Shown: positions 1 to 5,603 of the stretch, in pieces
Numbering within the stretch: position 1 is the first letter of the stretch
How the letters are laid out: every line of letters begins with the position of its first letter
Source: Planctomycetales bacterium
Lineage (GTDB): Bacteria > Planctomycetota > Planctomycetia > Pirellulales > Thermoguttaceae
Assembly: GCA_007127495.1 (NCBI GenBank)
Contig: SKZG01000118.1
Coordinates: 1-5,603 of the forward strand
DNA: 5,603 nucleotides
Reading direction: 5' to 3'
Program-made: the position numbers and the translations under genes
The notes under the pieces: model-generated
Told to the model about the DNA's origin: nothing
Seen by the model: only the letters and a program-made list of their open reading frames with translations
Database searches by the model: none

Positions 1-1848
1 ATCGGCGCTACCCAAGTACACTTCCTCGTGTCCCCCGTTGCGGAAATAGAAGATGCGCGCATGCTCCAGAAAACGGTCGATGATCGAGGTGACCTCGATA
101 TTTTCGGAAACGCCCTTGATACCGGGCCGCAGACAACATATCCCCCGCACATTCAGTTGCACCTTGACACCAGCCTGGCTCGCCCGGTACAACGCCCTGA
201 TGATCTCCGTGTCCTGCAGCGAGTTGACCTTGGCGATGATCAAGCCGGGGCGGTCGGGCGTCGACACCTGAACTTCGCGCCCGATCAGGTCGATGAACCG
301 TTGCCGCAAGCCGGTAGGCGCGATGGTGAGTTTGGACCAGCCGACGGTTTCTGAATAGCCGGTCAGCAGGTTGAAGAACGAGGCCACGTCGGTGGCCATG
401 TCGCGGTCGCAGGTGAGCAGGCCCGTGTCGGAGTAAAGCCGAGCGGTCTTGTCGTTGTAGTTGCCGGTGGCCAGATGGACGTATCGGCGGATGCGGCCCG
501 ACTCGCGGCGTACCACCAGCAGGGCTTTCGAGTGGGTTTTGTAGTTGGCGATGCCATAGATGACGTGGCAGCCGGCATCTTCGAGCCGGCGTGCCCAATT
601 CACATTCCTCGCCTCGTCGAACCTCGCCTTCAATTCTACCAGTACGGTAACTTCCTTGCCGCTTTGGGCGGCCTTTTCCAGCGCTCGGATAATCGGCGAG
701 TCGCCGCTGGTGCGATAGAGCGTTTGCTTAATGGCCAACACGTCTGGATCGTTCGCGGCGCGTTCCAAAAGCTGGACCACGGGATCAAAGCTTTCATAAG
801 GGTGGAAGAGCATCACATCATGATTCTGAATGGCTTCCCAAAGGTCGTCCCAGCCGATCAGGTCGCGCGGCGGCTGCGGCGGCCAATCGGGGCTGCGAAG
901 CTTGTCGAATCCTTCGAGGCCGGACAACTGCCAGAGCGCCGTCGCGTCGAGCATGCCGTCGATTTCATAGATGTCGTCACTGCGCATCGCGAGCCAGTCG
1001 GTGAGCCATTTACGCAAAAGGCGATGGGCTCCGGCGGTGATTTCCAGCCGCACCGCCGCCCGCCGCCGCCGCGCCAACACCGCTTCTTCAATCGCGTGCA
1101 GCAGGTCCCCGGCGTCGTCATCGCGCAGGTCGACATCGGCATCGCGAGTAATGCGAAAGCACGTGGTTGCCAGAATGTCGCATCCGGGAAAGACCAAATC
1201 GACATTGTCGGCAATCACGTCTTCCAAGCAGGCGAAGTGCGTGCCCTCCTCGGTTGGAAGCAGCACGAAACGCTGGAACTGCGTCGGCACCGGCACGACC
1301 GCCACCCGGCGGCCTTCGGCCTTTCCTTCACCCTTTTCGCCGCGCCGAAGCAGGACGGCAATGTAAAGTTGCAGGCCGGGCAAGAGCGGGACGGAATCGA
1401 GTTCCTGGATAGCAAGAGGGGTTAAAATGGGCAAGACCTCCCGAGCGAAGTGCCGCCCCAGGTGTTGGCGCTGCCCATCGGTCCAACGCTCCCGCGAGAC
1501 CACGCATAGCCCGTGTTCCTCCAAAAGCCCCAGCACGGCGGTAATGCCCTCTGATTGTTCCGCCGCCATTGTGTGGGCTCGCTCGCTGATGCGGGCGAGT
1601 TGCGCGGCAGGCGAAAGGCCGGAAAAGTCGCGGCGCCGCACCCCGGCCGCGCGCTGCTGCATCAACCCTGCCACGCGCACCATGAAGAATTCGTCGAGGT
1701 TCGAACTGACAATCCCCAGGAACTTCGCACGTTCCAAGAGCGGCAACTCCGGGTTAAGCCCTTCGCGCAACACGCGATCGTTGAACTCCAGCCAGCTCAA
1801 CTCGCGGTTGATGTACAGTTCGGTCGATTTCAAGACGTCCTTGGCCAT
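1..1848 (-). CDS. ppk1: Polyphosphate kinase 1 (PPK1), 3' end cut off by window
   Basis: Makes inorganic polyphosphate by reversibly transferring the gamma-phosphate of ATP to a growing chain, through a phosphohistidine intermediate. The minus-strand frame is open from ATG at 1848 to the window edge (616 codons). It starts MAKDVLKSTELYINRELSWL; NRELSWLEFN (residues 14-23) and SNLDEFF (about 50-56) are the PPK N-terminal signature. In the catalytic part, H439 in the THSK motif matches the phosphorylated His435 of E. coli PPK, H458 in YVHLATGNYN matches His454, and H596 in FLEHAR matches His592. The spacings (19 and 157 residues) are identical to E. coli, which argues against any frameshift. 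The sequence stops at GSAD, so about 75-100 C-terminal residues are missing compared with the usual 690-720. The start lies 3 nt after the ppx stop, with a Shine-Dalgarno sequence inside the end of ppx. Last visible gene of the CHAD-ppx-ppk1 operon. Identity is very secure. Confidence 0.97.
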   Translation of the reverse strand, partial: MAKDVLKSTELYINRELSWLEFNDRVLREGLNPELPLLERAKFLGIVSSNLDEFFMVRVAGLMQQRAAGVRRRDFSGLSPAAQLARISERAHTMAAEQSEGITAVLGLLEEHGLCVVSRERWTDGQRQHLGRHFAREVLPILTPLAIQELDSVPLLPGLQLYIAVLLRRGEKGEGKAEGRRVAVVPVPTQFQRFVLLPTEEGTHFACLEDVIADNVDLVFPGCDILATTCFRITRDADVDLRDDDAGDLLHAIEEAVLARRRRAAVRLEITAGAHRLLRKWLTDWLAMRSDDIYEIDGMLDATALWQLSGLEGFDKLRSPDWPPQPPRDLIGWDDLWEAIQNHDVMLFHPYESFDPVVQLLERAANDPDVLAIKQTLYRTSGDSPIIRALEKAAQSGKEVTVLVELKARFDEARNVNWARRLEDAGCHVIYGIANYKTHSKALLVVRRESGRIRRYVHLATGNYNDKTARLYSDTGLLTCDRDMATDVASFFNLLTGYSETVGWSKLTIAPTGLRQRFIDLIGREVQVSTPDRPGLIIAKVNSLQDTEIIRALYRASQAGVKVQLNVRGICCLRPGIKGVSENIEVTSIIDRFLEHARIFYFRNGGHEEVYLGSAD

Positions 1849-1851
1849 TTT

Positions 1852-3420
1852 CTACTGTCCTTCCTCGAGTCGCACCTTCATGCCGTACACGTCCTCGAAC
1901 AGATCGCGACGGCCAACGAGCGCCCGCCGTTCCAGCAGCAGGTCGGCCGCGGCCGGCAAATGCACGATCAATTCGTCACCCTCCCGGTCAAACCGCATCC
2001 GGCGAGTGGAATCGCCATGCCCGCGCACCAACGCATCGGCCAGGCGTACCAGGGCCGCCAGCTTGTTGATCACGACGCGCTTTTCTCGCGGCAGTGCCGC
2101 ATAGTCAATGTGTGTTGGCTTCGGGCCGCCGCCGCGGTGATAGCGAGCGGTATGCGCGACGATTTCCGTCTCGTTCCGATTCAACCCAAATATTTCCGAG
2201 TTGGAAATAATATAGTAGCTGTGCTTGTGAAGCGATCGCGGGTTGATCAGCGCGCCCACCTCGTGCAACATGGCGGCGACGCGCAGCAACAAACGGTGCC
2301 GGGTGCTCAAACCGTGGTCGGCCTGAAGCAGATCGAAAAGCTGGATGGCAAGATCGGCCACCGCGCCGGCATGGGCCGGGTCGACACCGTACTTTTCCGC
2401 CAGGGCAGCGGCCGAATGGATCATGCCTTTGACTAGTCCCTCATCCTCCTGCCCGGTCGCGGCGCGCGCCAACTCCAGCAGCAAGCCGTCTCGCATGGAA
2501 ACGTGGGAAACGATCAGCCGTTCAGCCTGTGTCTTTTTCAGCAACAACTGATACACCAGCAGTGCGGGGTTGATCGTTTCGGCCTCGGCAAACGGCAGTC
2601 CGTGCCGCCGCGACAACTCCTCGGCAGTGTACTTCTGACACTGCCGCACGAGGCGGTCGAGGTCGGCCTGCTCCACGATCATCAGGTCGGGCACGTCGGT
2701 GGGCTTGCCGACTTCGCGTGCGGCAAAGCGTGCATCGCCGCCCACGGCAATGAACGATTGCACGCGGTCGAGTGGAAGCGACGTTCGGGCGGTGCTCAAG
2801 GCGTTCCAGATGTGGTGGCGCAGCAGCTCGGTGGAGCGGTCGGGCGACTCTTGGCTGGTGGCCAGCATCTCTTGCAGCCAAATGGAACCCAAACGCAATC
2901 CGTGGGAACTTACGATCTCGCCGTCTTCGAGCAGCGTGAGCAACGTGCTGCCGCCGCCGACGTCGGCAATCAGGCTTGCGCCCCGATTGACGTCGAGGGC
3001 ATCGCCCACGGCGCGCCGCACGGCCGACACGGTCAATCGGCTCTCCTCCGAGGTTCCGATCACTTCAAGCTGAAACGCCGTGGCCATGAACACCCGGTCG
3101 ATGAACGTATCGGAATTGCTGGCCTCGCGCACCGCACTGGTGGCCACCGCGCGCAATGGGCCCACTTCGTAAAGGCGCAGCACCTGCCGAAAATCCTGTA
3201 GCACGCTCACCGCGGCGCGCATGCTCTGCCCCCCCAGCCGCCCCCGGAGGAACGTATCCTGACCCAGCCGAACGGCGCGCTGAAGCCGCTCAAGAATCTC
3301 GAACTCGCCGTTGGGCAAGACCTCGGCAATCGCCATGCGCAGGGCGTTCGAGCCCACGTCGACCGCCGCCACGAGTTTTGATTCGTGCTTTGGGGTGTCG
3401 AGTTTCTCGTTCGGGTCCAT
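1852..3420 (-). CDS. ppx: Exopolyphosphatase / pppGpp phosphohydrolase (Ppx/GppA) with C-terminal HD-like domain
   Basis: Expected to release phosphate processively from polyphosphate ends, possibly also to hydrolyse pppGpp; sequence alone cannot separate the two. The 522-residue protein has the ASKHA-fold phosphatase domain: DVGSN at 21-25 (phosphate loop 1), TSAVREA at 94-100, EESRL at 125-129 where E126 aligns with catalytic Glu121 of E. coli PPX, and DVGGGST at 153-159 where D153 aligns with Asp143. VGGD follows at 226-229. From about 330 there is an HD-type helical domain with H350, MLHEVG (H386-E387), HKHSYYII (398-405) and H428, as in long PPX enzymes of the E. coli type rather than the short, about 310-residue forms. 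The start is ATG at 3420 (MDPNEK), 2 nt after the CHAD stop. The frame stays open upstream to an ATG at 3516, but those 32 residues overlap the CHAD gene and do not resemble the family. It sits between CHAD and ppk1, so the degrading and synthesising enzymes are made together. Confidence 0.95.
   Translation of the reverse strand: MDPNEKLDTPKHESKLVAAVDVGSNALRMAIAEVLPNGEFEILERLQRAVRLGQDTFLRGRLGGQSMRAAVSVLQDFRQVLRLYEVGPLRAVATSAVREASNSDTFIDRVFMATAFQLEVIGTSEESRLTVSAVRRAVGDALDVNRGASLIADVGGGSTLLTLLEDGEIVSSHGLRLGSIWLQEMLATSQESPDRSTELLRHHIWNALSTARTSLPLDRVQSFIAVGGDARFAAREVGKPTDVPDLMIVEQADLDRLVRQCQKYTAEELSRRHGLPFAEAETINPALLVYQLLLKKTQAERLIVSHVSMRDGLLLELARAATGQEDEGLVKGMIHSAAALAEKYGVDPAHAGAVADLAIQLFDLLQADHGLSTRHRLLLRVAAMLHEVGALINPRSLHKHSYYIISNSEIFGLNRNETEIVAHTARYHRGGGPKPTHIDYAALPREKRVVINKLAALVRLADALVRGHGDSTRRMRFDREGDELIVHLPAAADLLLERRALVGRRDLFEDVYGMKVRLEEGQ
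1859..1866 (-). promoter_or_regulatory. Ribosome binding site of ppk1
   Basis: On the minus strand GAGGAAGG lies 10 nt upstream of the ppk1 ATG (1848), inside the last codons of ppx. It is the strongest Shine-Dalgarno match in the window and supports both the chosen start and initiation by ribosomes finishing ppx. Confidence 0.7.
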
Positions 3421-3422
3421 GG

Positions 3423-4532
3423 CTAGTCTTTCCGATCCCCTGCAAAGGCTGCAAGGCTCGCTTCCGGAACCGTGTTCCTCTTGGGGTTGTTCCTGCCGTT
3501 CTGATCGCTTACGCAACCTGGAGAATCGGCCGGAGGTGCTGGCTCAGCAGTCTCAGCCGGTGGGTTGCCCGCCGCTGCGGCCCGGCGTCGTAGTTCCTCC
3601 CAGGTGCCGTCCCGCTTCAACGTCTCCCAGTATCCGACCAGTTCCTGGAACCGACGTTCGCGGTCGCGCGCTCTCGATTCTCGTAAGTGTTCAATTCCCG
3701 GCGCGAGCCGGCCATACGGCCGCTCATGGCCGTAGCGGTCGAGGATGCGCTGCCGTTGTCGGCTGGCAAAGGCATCGAGCCGTTCCGCCCAAACATCGCA
3801 ATCGTGAATGTCGCCCAACAGAACTTGCACCCGCCGGGTCACTCCGATCATTTCGTCCAACGTGCCGCCGTATGGCGCTTTCACAATCTCCAGCGTGTAG
3901 CGCAGTCGCTTCGCCGCGATGCGCATGGCATGGTGTTCCGTAACCGCAAGTGGGTCAGCCAGGCCGCCTTCGTGGCTGCGGAGTTCATCGAGTTGGGCGT
4001 GGATTCGCCCTTCGGCTTCGCGATACACCGCCTCGGACCGCGAGGCCGGCCCGGCCCCGTTGTTGGGACTTTGTACTTTCTTCACCGCGGCACGCATTTC
4101 GTCCAACACACCGCTTCGTGCGATACGACCAACCGCCTTGACCACCTCCGGCTGCAATCGCTCGCGCTGCGTTTCCAGATCGGCGAGAACTTTTGCAACC
4201 CCCGGGACAAGCGACGTTTCGCCTATCGCACACAGCGCATGGCAAAGAAACTCGATGTGGACGTCCAGGTCGCGGGCGTCGCCGAGGCCCGAGGTGATGC
4301 CGCGAATGTGCTTTCGCCACCGCCGATAGACCTTGGGTTTCAGGCACTCCTGAAACATTCGCAGGCCGGCGCGCAGTCGCCTCGACGCAACCCGCGCGCG
4401 GTGAATGCACTCGATGTCGTCGGCCGCCCGAATCCCGTCAAGCTGCTTTCTCAGCCGGCGGGCCTGCCGGCGGAAATGCTTCGCCGCGAGGGCGCAAACG
4501 CCCGGATGGGCAGTGGTTCGAAATGGGTTCAT
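3423..4532 (-). CDS. CHAD domain protein, probable polyphosphate-binding partner of PPK1/Ppx
   Basis: A 369-residue CHAD (conserved histidine alpha-helical domain) protein. CHAD domains form two four-helix bundles with a basic surface that binds polyphosphate, and some locate to polyphosphate granules; no catalytic activity is established. The two-fold internal repeat is visible. The first half has IHRARVASRRLRAGLRMF from H44 (R47, R51, R52, R54) and LGDARDLDV at 83-91. The second half has HAMRIAAKRLRY at 201-212 and LLGDIHDCDV at 238-247. These His and Arg/Lys positions are the family's diagnostic ones. There is no N-terminal CYTH domain, which many CHAD proteins carry, and no signal peptide or membrane segment, so it is probably cytoplasmic. 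From about residue 310 the protein ends in a low-complexity tail rich in Ala, Pro, Asn and charged residues, probably disordered. The ATG at 4532 is supported by GGAG 6 nt upstream. First gene of the operon; ppx starts 2 nt after its stop. Confidence 0.93.
   Translation of the reverse strand: MNPFRTTAHPGVCALAAKHFRRQARRLRKQLDGIRAADDIECIHRARVASRRLRAGLRMFQECLKPKVYRRWRKHIRGITSGLGDARDLDVHIEFLCHALCAIGETSLVPGVAKVLADLETQRERLQPEVVKAVGRIARSGVLDEMRAAVKKVQSPNNGAGPASRSEAVYREAEGRIHAQLDELRSHEGGLADPLAVTEHHAMRIAAKRLRYTLEIVKAPYGGTLDEMIGVTRRVQVLLGDIHDCDVWAERLDAFASRQRQRILDRYGHERPYGRLAPGIEHLRESRARDRERRFQELVGYWETLKRDGTWEELRRRAAAAGNPPAETAEPAPPADSPGCVSDQNGRNNPKRNTVPEASLAAFAGDRKD
3428..3433 (-). promoter_or_regulatory. 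Ribosome binding site of ppx (weak)
   Basis: GGAAAG on the minus strand lies 7 nt upstream of ATG 3420 and inside the end of the CHAD gene. It is a modest Shine-Dalgarno match. With the CHAD stop at 3425-3423 just before the start, it favours the 522-residue form of Ppx over the longer open frame and suggests translational coupling. Confidence 0.5.
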
Positions 4533-4538
4533 GGACGA

Positions 4539-4542
4539 CTCC
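4539..4542 (-). promoter_or_regulatory. Ribosome binding site of the CHAD gene
   Basis: GGAG on the minus strand is 6 nt upstream of ATG 4532, a standard spacing. It decides the start of the CHAD protein; the other nearby ATG (4549) is in a different frame and reaches a stop after six codons, overlapping the CHAD start as ATGA. Confidence 0.6.
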
Positions 4543-4708
4543 AGTTCATGGAAGCCTCAAAGGTGTACGGGGGGACTGTGCCAATCTGGAAGTACAGGGC
4601 CCCCGGCGGATCACCGCACGCTGGAAGTCCGTCGGTATCAGCGGCCGAAGCCCCCCCCCAACCTTGGCCACCCCTCACGTGCCAAATAACTCCAGAATAC
4701 CTATAACG

Positions 4709-4714
4709 ATTGTA
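4709..4714 (-). promoter_or_regulatory. Candidate -10 element for the CHAD-ppx-ppk1 operon
   Basis: TACAAT on the minus strand matches five of six bases of the -10 consensus and lies in the more A+T-rich part of the spacer. No good -35 box is found 16-18 nt upstream (TGGAAT at 18 nt is the best). If used, it would give a leader of about 170 nt before the CHAD start. Weak support. Confidence 0.2.
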
Positions 4715-4854
4715 CCCCAAGGGGCCCTGCAATTCCATCGGGCCGCTTTTACTTTCATCAGCCCTAACATCGCCCCTCTGGCGAGTGGTCGACAACTTGG
4801 CAGCCTTGGATTTTTGTCAGGGGTTCTTAATCCGAAATGACTCGTGGAAGCGAT

Positions 4855-4878
4855 AAAAGGATAGCGGCTCTTCCTTTT
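4855..4878. repeat. Short inverted repeat in the divergent spacer
   Basis: AAAAGGA (4855-4861) and TCCTTTT (4872-4878) form a perfect 7-bp inverted repeat around a 10-nt centre. It overlaps the candidate -35 box of the plus-strand gene, so it could be an operator or a chance repeat. Its A+T-rich arms make a stable RNA hairpin unlikely. Confidence 0.3.
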
Positions 4879-4905
4879 AGAGGCGGTGGACCGCGATCGT
4901 ATAAC
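4876..4905 (+). promoter_or_regulatory. Candidate sigma-70-like promoter of the acyltransferase gene
   Basis: TTTAGA (4876-4881), an 18-nt spacer and TATAAC (4900-4905) resemble -35 and -10 elements; the -10 box matches five of six consensus bases and the -35 four of six. Transcription would begin near 4912, giving a leader of about 50 nt before ATG 4961. Found by eye only, and promoter rules in the presumed host group are poorly known. Confidence 0.3.
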
Positions 4906-4960
4906 CGCTTACGGGTCGTTTGCGTTCCCGCCGAAAAGCCCCGAACACGTTGCATCCCGC

Positions 4961-5603
4961 ATGTCGCTGCCCGTCATCCACCTGACTTCACTTGACGAGT
5001 TCCAAGCGGCAGCGGCGCTATGGGATGACCTATGGCATCGTAGCGACGCAAAGTCCCCCACGCTCAGGGGATCCCTCACAGCACAATGGGTCGCACACTT
5101 CGGAACGAACCACACTCGCAAACCTACAAACGACTCATTTCGGGCATTGGTGGTCGATCAGGGCGGCCGTTGGGTTGCGGGGCTCCCGTTGGTCGGAAGT
5201 CGCGTGGCGAAGATGCTTCGCGCCGGCGCCTGGCCCGCCAACGAATGGTCCGATAGCGGCGACCTGCTTCTCGACCCCGATGTAGTTCCGCAACCCGTGC
5301 TCGATGCCCTGGCCGGGGCGATTGCATTACTCCCCTGGTCGCTGCTTCGCTTGGCCGATGTGCCCATCGACACCGACCGCTGGCAACAGGTGCTTGCCGC
5401 CTTCGAGCGAGCAGACATCCCGTTCCATTTCCGACCGGAAATGCAGCCCGGCCGGATCGACACCCAGGGCCCGTGGGACACCTACTGCCAAAGCTTGTCT
5501 CGGCGGCATCGGCAGCAAATGGTCAGGCATCTGAGGAAATTGGGTGAGCGGGGACGTGTGGAACTGCAACTTCTCGATCAACTGCGCCCCGACGAGGTGG
5601 AGC
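4961..5603 (+). CDS. GNAT / CelD-BcsL-like acyltransferase, N-terminal part only
   Basis: The frame is open from ATG at 4961 to the window edge (214 complete codons). It resembles large GNAT-fold proteins of the CelD/BcsL (Acetyltransf_6, FemAB-like) group, which are often found with exopolysaccharide or cell-envelope genes; the acyl donor and acceptor cannot be predicted. Typical features are an N-terminal LTSLDEF strand-helix start with W21 and W25, the TAQWVAHFG segment (40-48), the strand pair RALVVDQGGRWVAGLPLV (61-78), the segment ending WSDSGDLLLD (96-105), and a basic helix SLSRRHRQQMVRHLRKLGER (178-197) of the kind that opens the second GNAT half in this family. The acetyl-CoA-binding half would lie beyond the window. 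No good Shine-Dalgarno sequence precedes the ATG; a GTG at 4886 is in frame, but the ATG gives the usual family N-terminus. Transcribed divergently from the polyphosphate operon, so a functional link is not implied. Family call moderate; existence as a gene strong. Confidence 0.72.
   Translation, partial: MSLPVIHLTSLDEFQAAAALWDDLWHRSDAKSPTLRGSLTAQWVAHFGTNHTRKPTNDSFRALVVDQGGRWVAGLPLVGSRVAKMLRAGAWPANEWSDSGDLLLDPDVVPQPVLDALAGAIALLPWSLLRLADVPIDTDRWQQVLAAFERADIPFHFRPEMQPGRIDTQGPWDTYCQSLSRRHRQQMVRHLRKLGERGRVELQLLDQLRPDEVE

Larger units (their letters stand above)
4533..4960. other. Divergent intergenic region between the CHAD operon and the acyltransferase gene
   Basis: A 428-nt stretch with no convincing gene. 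Parts of it, roughly 4680-4910, are visibly richer in A+T than the flanking genes. It must hold the promoters for both directions. Visible elements are a C9 run at 4651-4659, a G6 run at 4569-4574, a GGCCC/GGGCC inverted repeat at 4723-4744 and an AAAAGGA/TCCTTTT inverted repeat at 4855-4878. No tRNA, riboswitch or clear terminator was recognised. Confidence 0.8.

Noticed and set aside
8..598. Minus-strand open frame of 196 codons at the left edge
   Set aside because: Same strand as ppk1 but in another frame; it overlaps the catalytic PPK1 segment and reads as Arg/His-rich nonsense typical of a shifted GC-rich frame.
1055..1078. GCC-rich triplet run suggesting a microsatellite
   Set aside because: It encodes the Arg-rich segment LARRRRAAVRLE of PPK1, which fits the usual basic stretch in this part of the family; ordinary codon use in a GC-rich genome.
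475..1425. Plus-strand open frame of 316 codons opposite ppk1
   Set aside because: It lies entirely antisense to a clear PPK1 gene with all catalytic histidines; its product has no recognisable family features. High GC at third positions creates long antisense frames.
1555..2436. Plus-strand open frame of 293 codons spanning the ppk1/ppx junction
   Set aside because: Antisense to two confident genes and without a recognisable domain; a composition-driven shadow.
3421..3516. 32-residue N-terminal extension of Ppx starting at ATG 3516
   Set aside because: It overlaps the CHAD coding region in another frame, is unlike Ppx family N-termini, and the ATG at 3420 sits 2 nt after the CHAD stop with a plausible ribosome site.
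3687..4706. Plus-strand open frame of 339 codons opposite the CHAD gene
   Set aside because: The minus-strand frame carries both CHAD repeats with the diagnostic residues, so this is the shadow of that gene.
4723..4744. GGCCC/GGGCC inverted repeat followed by GCTTTT, terminator-like on the plus strand
   Set aside because: The stem is only 5 bp with a 12-nt loop and four T residues, and no plus-strand gene ends upstream, so there is nothing for it to terminate.
4814..4842. TTGTCA at 4814-4819 as a -35 box for the plus-strand gene
   Set aside because: A good -35 match by itself, but no acceptable -10 element is found 16-18 nt downstream; the TTTAGA/TATAAC pair is better.

Overview
This is a GC-rich bacterial window with four densely packed genes. 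It holds a compact three-gene polyphosphate module on the minus strand and the start of a divergent gene on the plus strand. Base composition, the style of the proteins and the gene order CHAD - Ppx/GppA - PPK1 suggest a planctomycete, perhaps a Pirellulales relative. That is inference from recall; no marker gene in the window fixes the taxonomy.

Layout, read in the direction of transcription of the minus strand: (1) 4532-3423, a CHAD-domain protein (conserved histidine alpha-helical, polyphosphate-binding type); (2) 3420-1852, an exopolyphosphatase / pppGpp phosphohydrolase (Ppx/GppA) with a C-terminal HD-like domain; (3) 1848 to the left edge, polyphosphate kinase 1, cut off by the window after 616 codons. 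The intergenic gaps are only 2 and 3 nt, so the three genes almost certainly form one operon with coupled translation. PPK1 makes polyphosphate from ATP, Ppx degrades it from the ends, and the CHAD protein most likely binds polyphosphate or brings it to these enzymes or to a granule. All catalytic and diagnostic residues that could be checked are present, so the module looks functional.

To the right, 4533-4960 is a 428-nt non-coding spacer between divergent genes. It contains a C9 tract, a G6 tract, weak promoter-like sequences for both directions and small inverted repeats. From 4961 to the right edge the plus strand encodes the N-terminal 214 residues of a GNAT/CelD-BcsL-like acyltransferase, of the kind often linked to exopolysaccharide or cell-envelope synthesis.

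I found no RNA gene, mobile element, CRISPR array or clearly novel system. The many other long open frames, especially on the plus strand opposite ppk1, ppx and CHAD, are GC-driven shadows. The points worth a second look are the tight CHAD-ppx-ppk1 coupling, the unusual tail of the CHAD protein and the leader region of the operon.
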